From NCBI RefSeq assembly GCF_932276165.1, contig NC_064006.1, positions 8,446,501 through 8,510,500 on the forward strand: a DNA stretch of 64,000 bases. The letters are read 5' to 3'. The position numbers and the translations under genes were made by a program. The first letter of the stretch is position 1; each line of letters begins with the position of its first letter. The notes below the pieces were generated by a model that saw nothing but the letters and a program-made list of their open reading frames with translations, did not search any database and was not told the origin of the DNA. Origin of the DNA: Plutella xylostella (lineage: Eukaryota; Arthropoda; Insecta; Lepidoptera; Plutellidae). Positions 1-13,477 of the stretch are shown here, in pieces.

Positions 1-8
1 ACTCGTAA

Positions 9-694
9 GGCTGCGTTTCCATTGACGCGGAGCTGGGCGGAGCGGTGCTTAGCGGTACATGAATTGTCCAATCACTATGCTCGAAATCTCCGCTCTGCTT
101 CAATGGAAACAGCACGAGCGGAGCGGGGCAGAGCTGAACGGATATTCATATTAAATAAGCGAGGTGATGCGGAGCGGAGGACAGCGGGGCGGTGTGGAGC
201 GGAGGACAGGGCGGTGCGTTGCGGAGGGTAGCTAGGTATATTTATATTAGTAATTAGTACTTGGGTCATTATTGTTAATGTGATGTAAACGTTTCGAACA
301 TTTCATCATCACACGTTTGGAAATAAGTTGAAAATTCTCCATGCACGGAACGATAATTTATATGTTGTCGAATCCAGAATTTATGTTTTCTCTTCATATC
401 CAAAAAAGTCCCAACAGTCAATGCTACTTCATCTGATTCGTTATCTTTGTCTTCAAGTAAGGAAAGATATAAAAGGATTGCTTTTTTCTTTTTAAGCGAC
501 AACATGACGTATGCTCTTTCTGAAAGATGGAAACAAACTGAGCGCAAAATTGCACAACTCCAAAGTTTGCTCCGCTCCGCACCGCACCGCCCCGCTCCGC
601 TCCTCTCCGCTCTGCTTCTGTGGAAACACTCACCACTTTTCACCGCTATTCTCCGCTCATCTCCGCACAGCTCCGCGTCAATGGAAACGCAGCC
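9..694. mobile_element. Deleted PIF/Harbinger-type DNA transposon
   Basis: The left end (GGCTGCGTTTCCATTGACGC at 9) is inverted at the right end (675-694). The arms are imperfect inward of that but remain rich in repeats of the type GGAGCGG and CCGCTCC up to about base 230 and from about 565. TAA lies immediately outside both ends (6-8 and 695-697), which matches the 3-bp TWA target duplication of PIF/Harbinger elements. The interior holds only the first part of a transposase on the minus strand, so this is a non-autonomous deletion derivative. The superfamily call combines seen ends and duplication with the recognised transposase fragment. Confidence 0.72.
275..505 (-). pseudogene. Harbinger transposase N-terminal fragment
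   Basis: This is a 76-codon minus-strand frame starting with MLSLKKKKAILLYL and ending in ETFTSH-stop. The segment KHKFWIRQHINYRSVHGEF matches the pattern FW(V/I)R, then R, then GEF found just before the catalytic domain of HARBI1-like nucleases. The DDE catalytic region that should follow is absent, because the frame stops and the sequence passes straight into the GC-rich left terminal region. The open frame also reads upstream through the right terminal repeat to 922, but that extension crosses the transposon boundary and is not one gene. It is too short to be active alone. Confidence 0.55.
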
Positions 695-697
695 TAA

Positions 698-1686
698 GTA
701 TTTCAAGACCTTTTCCTCAACCCCAAGGGCATGTTCTAGTAATTTAACCGCACTTCGAGAGGAGGTCGTCATTACTGCTGACATGATTGCCACAGTTGCA
801 TTGTTCCGAGTCAGGGATAGTGAACTCTCGTCTGTGTCACAGCTCGGTACATGGCTACCGGAACCGGCTAGTGCTACAAGAGTGCCGAGAGAATGTCCTC
901 TAATTCGACTGACAGACAACATCTTTAGTACAAATTGCTCGCTTGACGCTACATCCTGAGACAGGTATATGACGTTTCTGAGGTATATTATGTGAACTCT
1001 CTTGCTTTAACTCTGCACATGGCAACAATAGAGTTTATAGGTACTAGCAAGTTCATAAAATGCACGGGCCGCCGCTATATTCACATTATATTATATTTTT
1101 TACAAATTAACGTAAACTTTCATCAACTTTAATTACTGTTAATATATAAGTACAAACATTACCTAAGATTTTTAAGCTTATTTCTAAACGATTGCTTCAA
1201 ACTCTATATAAAAGATAGTATATCTTAGTTGGTCGAATCCCGTGTCGCGTGTCTGTAGTTGCTGGTTCGTCTGTACTCAGCTAGTTACGGCTCCATCAAC
1301 CTTGGAATATGGAAATATTCCGCCATTTTTCCGTGTTTTACGATGATCAAGACTATTATTGTTCTAATAGGTATTTGAGTCGTTATTCTTTGCTTATGTT
1401 TCTTAGCTCCAAGTATACCATGGGCAATGAAGGTCAATTCAAAAAACATCTATGAACCATCTTGATAAACAGAAAAAACATAATGGCTTATAGTCAACAT
1501 TATTATTGTAAACATATTATTTTGATCAGTTATTTCGGCAGTCATTCATTACATGATAAACAAGTAGTAGACAATCTAATGGACATTACATGAGAGCAGT
1601 GGATCTGAACACATTCTCCTGAAGCCGACAGGCGTGAGTCAGCGAGGCGAAGCGGCGGCAGCTGCTGCCTTCTCTAGCCCCCTTCC
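698..1686. other. Flank of Harbinger element, no gene recognised
   Basis: The minus-strand frame continues from the transposon to 922 with NATVAIMSAVMTTSSRSAV and LLEHALGVEEKVLKYL. It has moderate composition and no family I can name. It could be the exon or older repeat into which the transposon inserted. The rest is AT-rich with no supported feature. Confidence 0.4.
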
Positions 1687-1802
1687 TCCTTATTACAAAA
1701 CGGAGACTAAAGATAGTTTGGACTACTGATTTATGAGGAATCTCTGGAATATAACTAGTTCTAAACCAGAACTATCTTTAGTCTATGTTTTATAAAAAGG
1801 AG
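1687..1802. mobile_element. Small foldback MITE
   Basis: Left arm around 1687-1720 (ACAAAACGGAGACTAAAGAT) and right arm around 1770-1802 (ACTATCTTTAGTCTATGTTT) are inverted copies with a few mismatches. They enclose a loop of about 50 bp. The class is not assignable and no clear target duplication was seen. Confidence 0.5.
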
Positions 1803-2005
1803 CCTTATGTTTTAAGTTAACATTATAGGTAAGAAGTATGCTCAGTCCAAGTGACTGAATACTTCGAATACTATTCGTAATTTTAACACGTGACACACAA
1901 TCAGTGGAATCGGATCATATTATTTTTTCTAAAGACTGGGCTAGGACCGAGCATACTATTTACGCTATTTCGTGCTAAAAAATATTTTAAAATCTCTATG
2001 TTGGG

Positions 2006-2122
2006 ATCCACCAACCCGCACTAGGCCAGCGTGGTGGACTAGGCCTAAAACTTTTCCTTGATTGGAAGGAGACCCGTGCCCCAGCAGTGGGAAAATGATA
2101 GGTCGTGATGATGATGATGAAT
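2006..2122 (+). repeat. Lepidopteran LINE/SINE 3' end with (TGA)n tail
   Basis: The segment contains GCCAGCGTGGTGGACTAGGC and GGAGACCCGTGCCCCAGCAG, then ends in GATGATGATGATGA. This order is typical of RTE-related 3' ends in moths and butterflies, which terminate in short tandem repeats rather than poly(A). No open frame is retained. Confidence 0.6.
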
Positions 2123-2839
2123 ATTTAAAAAGATCTACCCTCAATTTATCGAAATCAATCGAAAACGGTAGAGAAAAGGCGCTTACAGAATGACAAAGTA
2201 GCAAACTAAAATACATTGATTCTATTTATATGTGTTGTGCAAGGTATACAAATGTATTTTAAGACTAGTTTCTACGTATCTGAGAAATAGATAAAGTTAG
2301 TAAACTTATTCAAAGTGCGGCCTTGTGTTCAGTTCAGTTTCCTTGTAAGGAGGCAACATCCGCTGGAGCTAGGTACATACGAGGTACACCTCTACTTTGG
2401 CTAATATTTGATCTAAAACAACTTGCAATGGGATTTGACGAAGTGGTTTAAATACCTAAACTCTGCAACTTATATTATTCTAAAACGTCTGATAAAAAAT
2501 ACAAAAATACTAGAGTACGTATAATAGGACGGTTATTATATTACATTAGCAATAAGTTTTAAGGCATAACTATCAGTTACGACAGGCACGCTGAACTTTC
2601 ATTTATAAGTGAACGCGTTGAATTCTTTTCTATGGAAGTGCTGAGTGACGCGTACACATTGAGTCATATCGGACAGTTGGACACCCTCCGGACCGCTGAC
2701 ACTTAGATAAGCCATTTGATCCAGTTTTTCTATTAGTACGAGCTAAGGTGCTTGAGCTTAGGTATCTGATATTATGATGTACTTACATATGTCTCTATAA
2801 GTGGAATATCTTCAGTCCTTGACTAACTGAGGGCACTAA

Positions 2840-3236
2840 GGCCTGGGTCTCCTATTTACGCCGCAGGTCGCGTCCAGCGTCACGCCGTAGGCCACGTCAC
2901 GATGCTCAGGCCCGGGTCTCCTATTTACGCCGTAGATCGCGTCCAGCGTCACGCCGTAGGCCGCGTCATGATGCTCACTATAAAAATGTACTGATGCGGT
3001 CTCTCTCACACGCCGACGTTGGCGCGTAGACGTAGTGAGTATCGTGACGCGGCCTACGGCGGTGACACTTGACGCGACCTACGGAGTAAATAGGAGACCC
3101 GGGCCTTACTATAGAAATGTACTGATGCGGTCTCCCTCACACGCCGACGTTTGGCGCGTAGATGTAGTGAGCATCGTGACGCGGCCTACGCCGTGACGCT
3201 GGACGCGACCTGCGGTGTAAATAGGAGACCCGGGCC
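2840..3236. mobile_element. TAA-flanked MITE with duplicated interior
   Basis: Outer ends are GGCCTGGGTCTCCTATTTAC at 2840 and the inverse GTAAATAGGAGACCCGGGCC ending at 3236, flanked by TAA at 2837-2839 and 3237-3239. A second left end lies at about 2911 and a second right end at about 3105. The middle segments are also present twice (around 2985-3080 and 3110-3205). GC content is far above the surroundings. The duplication length suggests a PIF/Harbinger-type MITE, but no transposase is present to confirm this. Confidence 0.6.
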
Positions 3237-3239
3237 TAA

Positions 3240-4589
3240 TAGTATTTGATAATGATGATGCTGTAGTTACGTTTCTTGTATCACAACGTGACATTAACTA
3301 GAAGTTTCTTTGCAATCGCTGTAATAATATATTATACCAATAGGTACTTAGCACATTTTCTAGTAATACCTAGTCATGTACATGACGCGAACAGTAAAAA
3401 GTATAATTGACGTAGGGCGGCGAGTCAGGGGTCAAAACAGCAAAGTCACCATAATAATAGTTGTATTAATCGGCACTAGACTTTGTATACTGTCATTGAG
3501 AATATAAACTTATGTAGAACCAACACTTTTATATTAAATCCACCTTATTCATAAATACCTTGATATGGCTTTGGAAATAAGCTTCCATATTAATTCGTCT
3601 GCCTAGTATAAATAAACGCATTTTTTGCAGCTAGCCCTTAGATTGGCAGTATCATGTGCGTGGATTGTTGGTTGATATTGATTTTGCAGTATCAATAAAT
3701 AAGAACGTGATCAAAAACAATCACCGGAGCACAAACAACTGCAAGCGATAAACAATGGTTCCACCGCGGCGTCCGCACACGTTCCGTATTGTGCCGAGTC
3801 GACAGAAAATCGACGTACGGTGCTAACAATAGTAAACGAGAGGCAGTGCAACAAATAAATGGTTATTAATAATGAGGAAATAACAGAGCATTCATTAAAC
3901 AAAAACAAGATTTTTGCGGAAAAGTTAAAATATACTGTAAGTTCTCATGTTTTGGTTAAGTAAAATAGTTTCTTCAAGAAACCGTTTAATACTGTAACTT
4001 CTTTAAATAACTTGTATTAAGATTTACATGTAAGTTTAAAATGATAGTTATCAATTTAAAATTATAGTTATTACAAAAAAAATTGTTTTATGTATGTAAG
4101 TATGTTTAGATAAATAAATAAATAGTGCGACCCAGTGTGTCTGTACAAATAAAATTATACCTTAAAATTTAGTCAGGGAGATAATCAAAGAAAGCTCGCG
4201 CAGAAATACTTCACTATAATTTATGTAGTCGACCGATCCACTGAACCTTTACTATAATACGTTCTTAGGAGAAAACCGACAGAGACAAATAATCGCCTCC
4301 ACTGAGAAGCAGACAGGGACAGAGAATCACGTGTCGGCTGCACGCAATCATCTATCGTTAACCTCTAGTGTCATGGTACCTACCAGAAAAACTGCATAGT
4401 TTATTCAATTTTAATTGCAGTCATTAATAGAAATATTCAAACGTTACTGTAAGAAATAATGAATCAACTGAACCGTTTTTATATCTGTACTGCCCTGATG
4501 TGCCATTCTTGCGAAAGGGCCCTAATAAAAGATTGATGATTTTTAGAATAACGTTAAGGCGGCTTTCCTCATCCAGCTGGCTGTTTGGC
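3240..4589. other. AT-rich DNA without recognised gene
   Basis: Only short chance frames are present. I see no repeat with clear ends. Confidence 0.5.
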
Positions 4590-4675
4590 TAGATGAGGAA
4601 GGCTGAGGACATAGTATTGTGGTACTTCTTGGGAGAGACCTACATACATGTTCAGCAGTGGATGATTACGGGCCT
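4590..4675 (+). repeat. RTE LINE 3' remnant
   Basis: GATGAGGAAGGCTGAGGACA, then CTTGGGAGAGACCTACAT, then CAGCAGTGGATGATTA follow the same order as the end of the RTE copy at 37,820-37,900. It is a short decayed tail fragment. Confidence 0.6.
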
Positions 4676-4690
4676 AGGATATGAAACTAA

Positions 4691-4807
4691 GGGCCACTTG
4701 CACCAACATATTAAATCTAGATTTAGTGTCAAATTTTATATGGATTGACGTTTCTTAAATCGAGATTTGACACTAAATCTAGATTTACATGTTTGTGCAA
4801 GAGACCC
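4691..4807. mobile_element. Hairpin MITE, GGGCCACTTGCA family
   Basis: The left end GGGCCACTTGCACCAACATA and the right end TGTTTGTGCAAGAGACCC are inverted. The inner arms AATCTAGATTTAGTGTCAAA and TTTGACACTAAATCTAGATT form a long stem. TAA flanks both sides (4688-4690 and 4808-4810). A relative with the same end type lies at 60,906-61,025. Confidence 0.65.
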
Positions 4808-4810
4808 TAA

Positions 4811-6954
4811 AATTCACAGAGTGGAAGCCGCGAACAGGCAATCATCAACATTTTTTAACACTATATCGGAGCTCAGTAGTCGCATTTTTGGCGCGCAGCA
4901 TCCGTCGTAATTTACTCGATCCTTAATAAAAACTTCTGTGGGCACGTGGCGTGGTCCGGCCGGTCGGAAGCCCGGGCCGCGACCCAGTTGCCGGTGGCGC
5001 AACGACGCTCGCGTGACATAACATCTGATCGGATGCTTGCGACACCGCATCTCGCCGCGTCGGTGCTGCCGCAACAGGCGGACGGGGAAACATCGAGCCA
5101 TCATCAGAGACAGCATCCAAGGATGTTGTACTCTTTGTTTTCTATAGGCATGTTGAGACGGAAATATAAAGTGTCTCAGCTACAGCATCAAGATTATCCA
5201 AAGAGCTAATAAATTTTATCACGAAATAATTCTAATCCAGCAGCCTAAAGGTAGACTACGCCAAGCGTCTTTGTCACGACCTATGGCTGACGCTGCACGG
5301 AAGACTTTCTTCAATTTCTATAGAACATTCACCTGACTGACGCCTTATCGGGGTATCACAGACACTCACTTCGAAACCTTACCATAAGATGAAGTTCGGA
5401 AACCAATTTGAATTCTGATAGCCCGCCCGCCCCGGCCGGTTGTCGGCTAAGGTCGTGGAGTTACGTGAGCACATTTCGGACGCGGCACACTTACCCACTG
5501 CGCCTCTCTGAGAATGTGTGTGAAGGACACATTGTTCCGATCAGCTGTGAGAATTATCACTATCACTGCGCAATGCTGAAAGCACCTTTTAGGTTAGTTT
5601 TAGTGCTTTTACTGCATTATTTAGTAGTGGGCGGGGCATTTCATAATACTGAGTACTTAATCATAATACATTGCAGGTATTGTATGAGTTAAAGTTAAGT
5701 TACGTTTAAACCATTATTTAAATTTGTCTAGTAATATTATGTTTGAGATATTTACTTATAGCAGTTCAAGTTCACCCATTATGCAAGTGCAGCTCTGTTT
5801 GTTCTTCATAAACAAACCGAATACGAAATTCACATTAATTTCGCATTTTAGGTTGGTGTAAACTAGTCGGAGAGTGTGAAATAGACGTTATAGCTAATGA
5901 TGTAAGTGCGCAACTGCAATGAGCAACCACATCCGTGGTCTGATTCACACTGGCTCGCGAAATCGCTCCAGTAGTGGCTAGATTTAAGCACTTTTAATAA
6001 CACTTACTTTCACTGAGAACCTTTGTTGACCAACAGAACACGCCGAGTGAAAGGGACAAGGAAATTACTATAAGTTGCCACATTAGGTACACATTTTTAT
6101 CTTACTTATTTAGTACCTATACATACTTGCTTTTTTATAGGATAAATTGGGTGCAATAACACTTAGTTATTTCGTTCAAAATCTAGACGGCAATGTTTTT
6201 TCTTTTCGGTTCAGGTAATATGTTATTTTGATCTAGGGAATCTCTATAACATGATTCAATTCTCATTTATTTATTATTATTAGTTAATCAGGGGAAACCG
6301 TAAGTTACAATAATACAAATTAATTTATACATTAGCTAATTATCATTAGACACCGTTTGACCAAATTCTGACATCGGTTCGTCCATACATTAGATTGACT
6401 GGCCTCATGAGAATGGTCGACATGAATCTCTCAACAGACATCTATTCATTAATTAATAGACATTCGAATACTCATATCTAGCTATTTATTTTTACTTCGC
6501 TATATAACGATTATTGTTTGATAAACAAAAGACGATCAACTGCACTATCAGTCACTCATTCGAGAAGTAATGACACCGGCTGATGATGACGTCAGAGAGT
6601 TTACGTGATTGTGACTCCACCGCGCCGCCACACATTGTTCTAAAACAGATAGTTTTATCGAGAGTATGTAGCGTTCTTAAAGCACTTCTAAAAACAAGCA
6701 CTGGGTCCCGTGCTTTGGTATAAAACGAGTCAAATATATCTATTATTTAAAATACCGTGACCTTTACCGTCTTCAGCAAGAAGACATATTTTTTGGTGCT
6801 GCTCAGTAGGTAATGAAGGTACATACCTGAAACAAGAAAGGTAATGATTAATATTTGGGTTTTGTATTAAGGGGTGATGATGAAAACAACAATTTATCAC
6901 TAAAAATATATTAATACCTAAAAATAATGGCTTTTACATCAACACATTGAACGA
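4811..6954. other. No gene recognised; GC-rich repeat-like patch
   Basis: Bases 4,925-5,105 are GC-rich and open in two minus-strand frames and one plus frame. Such overlapping openness reflects composition, and the block resembles a dispersed repeat rather than an exon. The rest is ordinary AT-rich sequence. Confidence 0.4.
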
Positions 6955-7110
6955 CCGCCACACACCGAGAGTAAATATCTTTAACAAATATCAGTCCCGG
7001 GCGGATTTGAACCCGGGACCTTCATCAACAACAAACTGTCTGTATATTTATAGTTCAGCACCATCCTGCACAAACAGTGCATCAGTCTGTCACGGGCATT
7101 CCCCGGGCGG
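6955..7110 (-). repeat. tRNA-derived SINE remnant
   Basis: Read on the minus strand, GGTCCCGGGTTCAAATCCG resembles a tRNA B box (GGTTCRANNCC) and is followed by ATATTTGTTAAAGATATTTA, as in the better copy at 13,480-13,725. Boundaries are approximate. Confidence 0.5.
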
Positions 7111-8815
7111 TTGTTGATTCAACAAATTATACATTTGTTTGCAAATTTCATGGGAACCTCATACCAGCATATTTTTACTTAACTAATGCATATTTTTTAA
7201 ATGTTAAAGTAAGCATTTTATTGCAAGAAATAACATTTCTTTGTTGACTTGTAGAGTCATCAGTATAAAATGTTGATTCCAGCAAGTATCTGATTTGTGT
7301 AATATTAGTATTATTGATCGTTTCGCTAAATTTATCCGGCTTCAATACCGAAAATAATCTCTGAATGACGTGGCTATGATGGTTTAAGTCAAAAACTTGG
7401 AATTGGAACCTCTCATAAACAATTAATGTACTTAGTCCCTTCCATTATCCCAAATCACATATCAAATACAGCCGCAAGCAATACGCATTATGAAGCACAC
7501 ACACACACACATACAGACTATAATATTTTAAGTGCAGAGATAATTGTCCTTAAGCACTAGTAAATACGGCCGACCTTGCCCTGCACCCCGTGCAGCCTCC
7601 AAGAGGGGTCACATTATTCTTTGACAAACACTTATTGTACAAAAACATTACCGACATATTTGTACAACACTAAAATGATGATTTAATACTTAGTAGCGTG
7701 TGCCTAACCAATTAAATCTTAGCAATTCTTGGCTCACGTTTCATTATTGTTTAAGTATTTCTAAGGCAAAGAATCCTTGATATTTACGTTAAATATAAAT
7801 GAAGCATATATACACACATCATTAATTGTATTTTATTGGATTGAATAATTTTAGAAAACGTGTGAGTTTTGTGTACAAATAGTAATAATTTCTTTCTATA
7901 GCTACAATTTTAGTATTTTTTTTAAAGTGAATAGATGCTATTTAAATATGACAGATTTGAATGTTGCATGGCGGTATTGGGAAATAAGAGTGGATGCTTG
8001 TTCGCTGAAGTGAAAACTGAATGACTAGGCGATTTCTTCCCTTGGACTGAAGATCAAAGTTCAATGCTCTCTTGATGACCAGTCAACATTTTTTGTTGAC
8101 ATTGAGGAAGAAAAAAGTTTGTAAACAACTATAGCTGCTTTCGGAAGGCTGTTATATTTTTAACTAAAGGCTTGTCTTACAATTCAGTCGTCGCTAGAAA
8201 AACTGCTACATTTTTCAAACTTTGTCAAATTACAATTCAGAAACCTACTTCCACTTCATTGCACTAAAACCGAATTTTGAACCGAGGGTGGGTGCTCATC
8301 TCTTTTACTGACCGTACCTCGCGATCTGTGTATGAACTAAACTAACCGAATATACCCTACTATAAAAATAAAGATGATGAGTATGAAAACAATAGAATAT
8401 TTTATGAATAGATATTATCTAAATACTGAAAGAGCGTGCTACGTCAGCAGAACAATGGCGCATCGTTACCAAATTGAGATCGAGTCAATTGAATCTCGGC
8501 CTATTGTTATATACACATCATGTCGACGTCACACGCGCTTGTACGTACCTAAGAGACCCAGTCACGTGTATTATACTTATGTAAAATGTATGAATAATGT
8601 GTTAATGCTATAGAAATGCACAATAAGTGAAATTTTATAATTATTAAAGTGCATCATGAAATAACCTAAGAGCACAGCGAGTTTTCCTACGCAAGGCCTG
8701 AATAGCCCCTTGAACTAAATATAATAGTTTTAGAGGCTTCTGAAATCATTATAATTAAATATAATAAATACGATCAACACGCACATAAACTGATTGTCAG
8801 ACGCTGTATTGCATA
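7111..8815. other. No gene recognised
   Basis: AT-rich with a short (CA)n run at about 7,497. The frame at 8,374-8,613 has no recognisable domain. Confidence 0.4.
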
Positions 8816-9078
8816 ATGATTGTTGTATTTGCCCATATCTCAACGGTGATAGGGCCAGCCAAATATGTCGAAACCCGATGACTAGAGAGATAAACAAGTT
8901 CTTGAGTGGAGACCACGAACAGGCAAGTGTAGCGTGGGACACCCTTCGGCCCGCTGCACCAACGAGCTTAGACCGTGGCTAGTAGTGGCTGGATGATAAA
9001 GGCAGATGATAGAGATTTATGTTGATCCTTGATAGAGGCATATGCCGAGCAGTTGACTAGTAAGGGCTGATGGTGATA
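8816..9078 (+). pseudogene. Decayed RTE LINE 3' fragment
   Basis: TTGAGTGGAGACCACGAACAGGCAAG-type sequence at about 8,902 and GTAGTGGCTGGATGA at about 8,980 are near matches to 37,726-37,830 of the better RTE copy, and a GCTGATGGTGAT tail follows. In translation it aligns with the C-terminal EWRPRTGKRSVGRPPARW block, but with substitutions and frame loss. Confidence 0.6.
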
Positions 9079-12000
9079 CGGGATCGTCTTGAGATTATAA
9101 ATTGTAATAAAGACCTCTGGGTGGCTCGCATGTGAGTCTACTCTAACTGTTACTGTTGTAGAAGTTTAGTTCAGCACTTACATTAAAAACTGCATACTAC
9201 AAATAACCGCACTTTCATTTAGGCAACCCGTTGATGTCTTTTGTATGAAAAATAAATTAATATTAAATTGCTCTCACTGATTGAATCGAATGTGTCTAAA
9301 AATAACATGAATAGCCTTCCTGGAATATATTTTACATAAATACATTTAATTTAACTATGGAAGTATAAAATTAAAGATAGTGAGCATACGTAACAGATTA
9401 AAATAATTACTCAGGATCATAAGAAAATATGTAATTACTTTTTGCTCAGGAAAACATATAAAATTACAGTTTTTGTGACTAAATAGATTCCGTCATAAAA
9501 TATTCAATCTAAATAAATACCATTAAATGTAATTCTATTTACGTAAAGTTATTTTGATGAATTTAGGTCCGTATACGTCTATAGTATCTATTTGAAATAG
9601 GTATCTTCTGTTGGGGTTGGAAATAGGCATTGAGCGTTAATACCCTCTGTAATGCCATCATTGATCTAAAAGTAAAAAATATAATAAAACACAAACAATA
9701 TTGAGCTATACCTACCATTATTTTAAAGGTAGGTATCAAATATTCCGCTCACTAAATGGTATCATGGCTGCAGCAGCAGGAAAATTATATTAAATTGTGA
9801 AGGTTAACGCGGCAATTAACGTTTACTAAATTTACTGAAATCATTAAAAAAATATCAGGATTAGAAGCATAAAATAAATCACGTATGGTACAACAAACGT
9901 ACAACGGAGAAACGATGCGTAAAACGGAGAAATAGTGAACTGTATGCCAAATAGGACAGCTATGTATGTATTTGTATATACTTAGCTGTGATATACATTC
10001 ATTTATTATTATGCCATAAATGACATATACTTTAATAGTAAATTTTAGCCAGCACACATATTAAAATATATCCCTAAACATACCAAGTAACTCAGGCCAT
10101 TACATCTCACCTGTATACAATGCATTGTACATTTTGGAGCCTGATGATGCTATTCGTTGCCAACAGAATGCAATGCCAGTCACTTTTTTTATCACCTATA
10201 GCAAATTATTCAATGGGTAGGAGTTTTACTTTGTATAAAAGCCATGTCTCGTAAATATAAATAGGTAATACAATTCGAGTTCAAAGGTCAAACCCGATGC
10301 ATGTTGGAGGCAATTCATAACTAACATCTTGTGTGCGCTGTTTGCAAAACTAAATGTTCTAAGGCTTGTTATATTATGGACTTTTTACCTTTTGCGTGAC
10401 GATAAATAGTTTGCTTGAGCAATACATCGCTTTAGTTGTGTGAATAATATATTGAATGCTAAAATTATTACGACCCTCCAACCTTACAGGGGCACATCGT
10501 AGCCTACCCTGGCACATGTCAATGTGTTTGTATTTATAATTGTCCTCATATCTATGTTAATCATTTTGTTAACTATTGGTATATTTATAAAATATTAGAC
10601 CTAGATTAACTGATGGATGGATGTCATTGTGTTTTTGTTTAGTGTGATCGAATGTAAATTGACATTGAAATGATACGTCTAAAGTAAGTACATAAGGAAG
10701 AATATATATTTTTGGTACGTACCTATATTATGTACATAAAATGACCTTTGCTTCTTGGCCTTTGGTACTTCTACAACTATCAGTGAGGCGAGTTCTATGG
10801 AGCTCAATAATACGGAAATAATTTTTTCATCAATATTTGTTAGTTGTTTTAAACTAAAATTCTTATGATAGTAAACAAGAGGTTCTACTGCCGTACTACA
10901 AAACTGCCCGAACATTTGATACTCTAAGTACGCATTATACATTAGTACACAAAATAAAAACATTAATAAGTATTGTTACAAAAGCGTAACGCAAACACCG
11001 GTTATATAACTGCCCTAGAAACACATAATAACTATTTTTTATAACAATTATCGTTTTAAAAAAGATTGTAAGAAATATATGCGGCCCACTTCAGCAGCGG
11101 CGGTGGTTGACCAACACATTAGCGGCCGAGACTTAGTGGAGCGAAACTTGAAGTATATCCTTCTTGCTGACAAACCGGGGAGTCTTTCCCTAAGAGGTGC
11201 ATTGTGGATGCACTACTGGGCACCTCTTTAATTTATGGCTAGTATTAATCTTCCAGAAGTCATTAACCAATCTTAATCTCCAAGAGAGAGTAGCCTTTAG
11301 TGATGTATCAGTGGTCTACAGTTCCTTCCGGACTCCCTGGACGCTTGAGGCTAATCGTCAGAAGGGTCGGGCTGACCTATTTTGTCACCGCGGGCCACGG
11401 TGCGACCCCTCCACTAGCAGCTCAGTGTTTGTCAACGACATGATAGGAAGAAAAAAATAAGTAAAACTTATGGATGCAATAAATGACTGCGTATTGAATA
11501 TTGAAGATGATTTGATGAACTACCTTACATATCAAACCCGAGGCCGCTCAGTGTTGCTATACACAAACACTTTTAATTATGTTTCATATCAATAATAATG
11601 TGCTAAAAATAAACCAGCCAGGTTTTTTTTGAAGACATCGTAACCGTTTCAAAAGCTATTAATAATGCTAAATAAAGAACGGCCACGGCGTTATTTAAAA
11701 TCTGCCAGAGCTTATTGTTGTAATCATCATCTCCTGTTTATATTTTTCAATATATTGTAATATTGTCTTTGTTTTTATAGAACGAAAATTTTGTTGACTA
11801 AATCAGTTTTTACACTGTAGCACGGTGCTTGTAAATAGCCAGTAAACATAGACAAAAGCAGGAAACATGAAAATTAAAATAAATCCAAAAATATAATACC
11901 ATATAATATAATATAATATAAAATAGATACATATTAATGAAGGTCACTTCTCGTGGCCTAGTTAGCGGTTCGTACTTCAGCGAGCGTCTATTGCCAACTT

Positions 12001-13477
12001 TGAAACCGAAGCTCAGCAATCAGAGCATAGGCTTATATATTTTTCTTGCGCCTTATGCAAGCCTTCTCTTACCAGTTACATGCAGTTATATAAGCGCGAG
12101 ATGGCCGAAGATAGCTGCTGAATGGTGTCAATAGATCGACGAATATCATTCGCAAATGCCGCGCAAAATTGTGCATTGTTCAACTTAAAAGAACGTGAGA
12201 AAATTTCAAATATATTTATTACTTTAGAGATTCAGCATCTGATAATAATCTTAAACAATATTTTCGATGGAAACCATAACAGAACGTTGCACCAAAAAGG
12301 TTGCATGCCTCGTTTATAATAAGGTACTCAACCTTTTGCGCAGGAGTGGCATTAAAAATAAACTGTAGTTTTTTAAACCCGGAACGTTTTCGGCCAGCGT
12401 TCAAGCAGTTCAAGGGTTTCAACCTTCACGCGACACCCGGCTGCGTCAGGTGACTCGCCGGTGGAAAGCTCCGGAACGAAAATAAAAGTTTTTTTTTAAT
12501 CACGTGTAGAGTCACTCCCTCACGTGTTTGGTCGTTTTGCTCCGTGAACTTACCAAACGAGGCCTTCGCGGTTGCCCAACACACGCACGAAGCTTAATGC
12601 TATACAGACACGCGTTCATAAAACACACAACTCACAACTATAGTTTTAAATAAACAAACGTTTGTGTTACTTATTTGGTGTTTTTAGTTCGTGATCTTAT
12701 GCTAATATCTCATACATCTTATTACTTCTAGTTATTTGTCTGCTGTTGTTAAGAAGAACCAGTTTTCCTCCAGTACCTATACATACATTCCTAGTAAGGA
12801 ATTCTTATTATCTATCTCTCTACTTGCATATCCCTTCATGGATACTATTGCTAGATAGATATATACATAAGTTATTTATTTACTTAACACAACACATTGC
12901 CTTTTATGTATACTACATTTATATAGTCCTGGATTTGTATTACATATTTAGCGACTTCGTATGTTTGTCTAAAATAATAACAGCTATACAAATCGAAACA
13001 TGTTGAAATATCTATAGTATAGGATCGCCATAAGAGCGACACTGTTCTATGTCCAAGACAAGCTTTCAACTTATGATGATGATCAAGACGCATAGGCTAG
13101 GTAAATTAGTTCAGCGTGTGTATATAATTAAATACATAGCTATAAGTATTTCTCAGAAACACGGTGACATCTTTTACTATAACTAGGTATGTATATATTA
13201 TGTATGCATTTATCTCACAGGTGACTTTATCGGAATAAGTTTTAGTCACACAAGGTTGTTTATTGGAAAATCCAAATTAAATTTTCTACCAAAATAGGTA
13301 AGTCACAGGCCTTGGCCAGGGCCTTTAGATTTGCATAAACACTAATTGTTGTCTCTCTCGGATCAACATTTCTTGGAAAAAGTACGTAGGTATGTACGTA
13401 TTCTATGAATTTTAAATTTAAATAAATACAATAATTAATATTCAGAGTTCAAGAGCTTTAGTCAATGCCGACGATAC
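9079..13477. other. Gene-free AT-rich stretch
   Basis: All frames are short and low in complexity. A GC-richer block at 11,070-11,450 is open in one frame but carries no domain I know. A second at 12,420-12,560 is also unassigned. Confidence 0.4.

Noticed and set aside
275..922. 215-codon frame taken as one gene
   Set aside because: It runs through the right terminal repeat of the Harbinger element (675-694) and joins two unrelated sequences.
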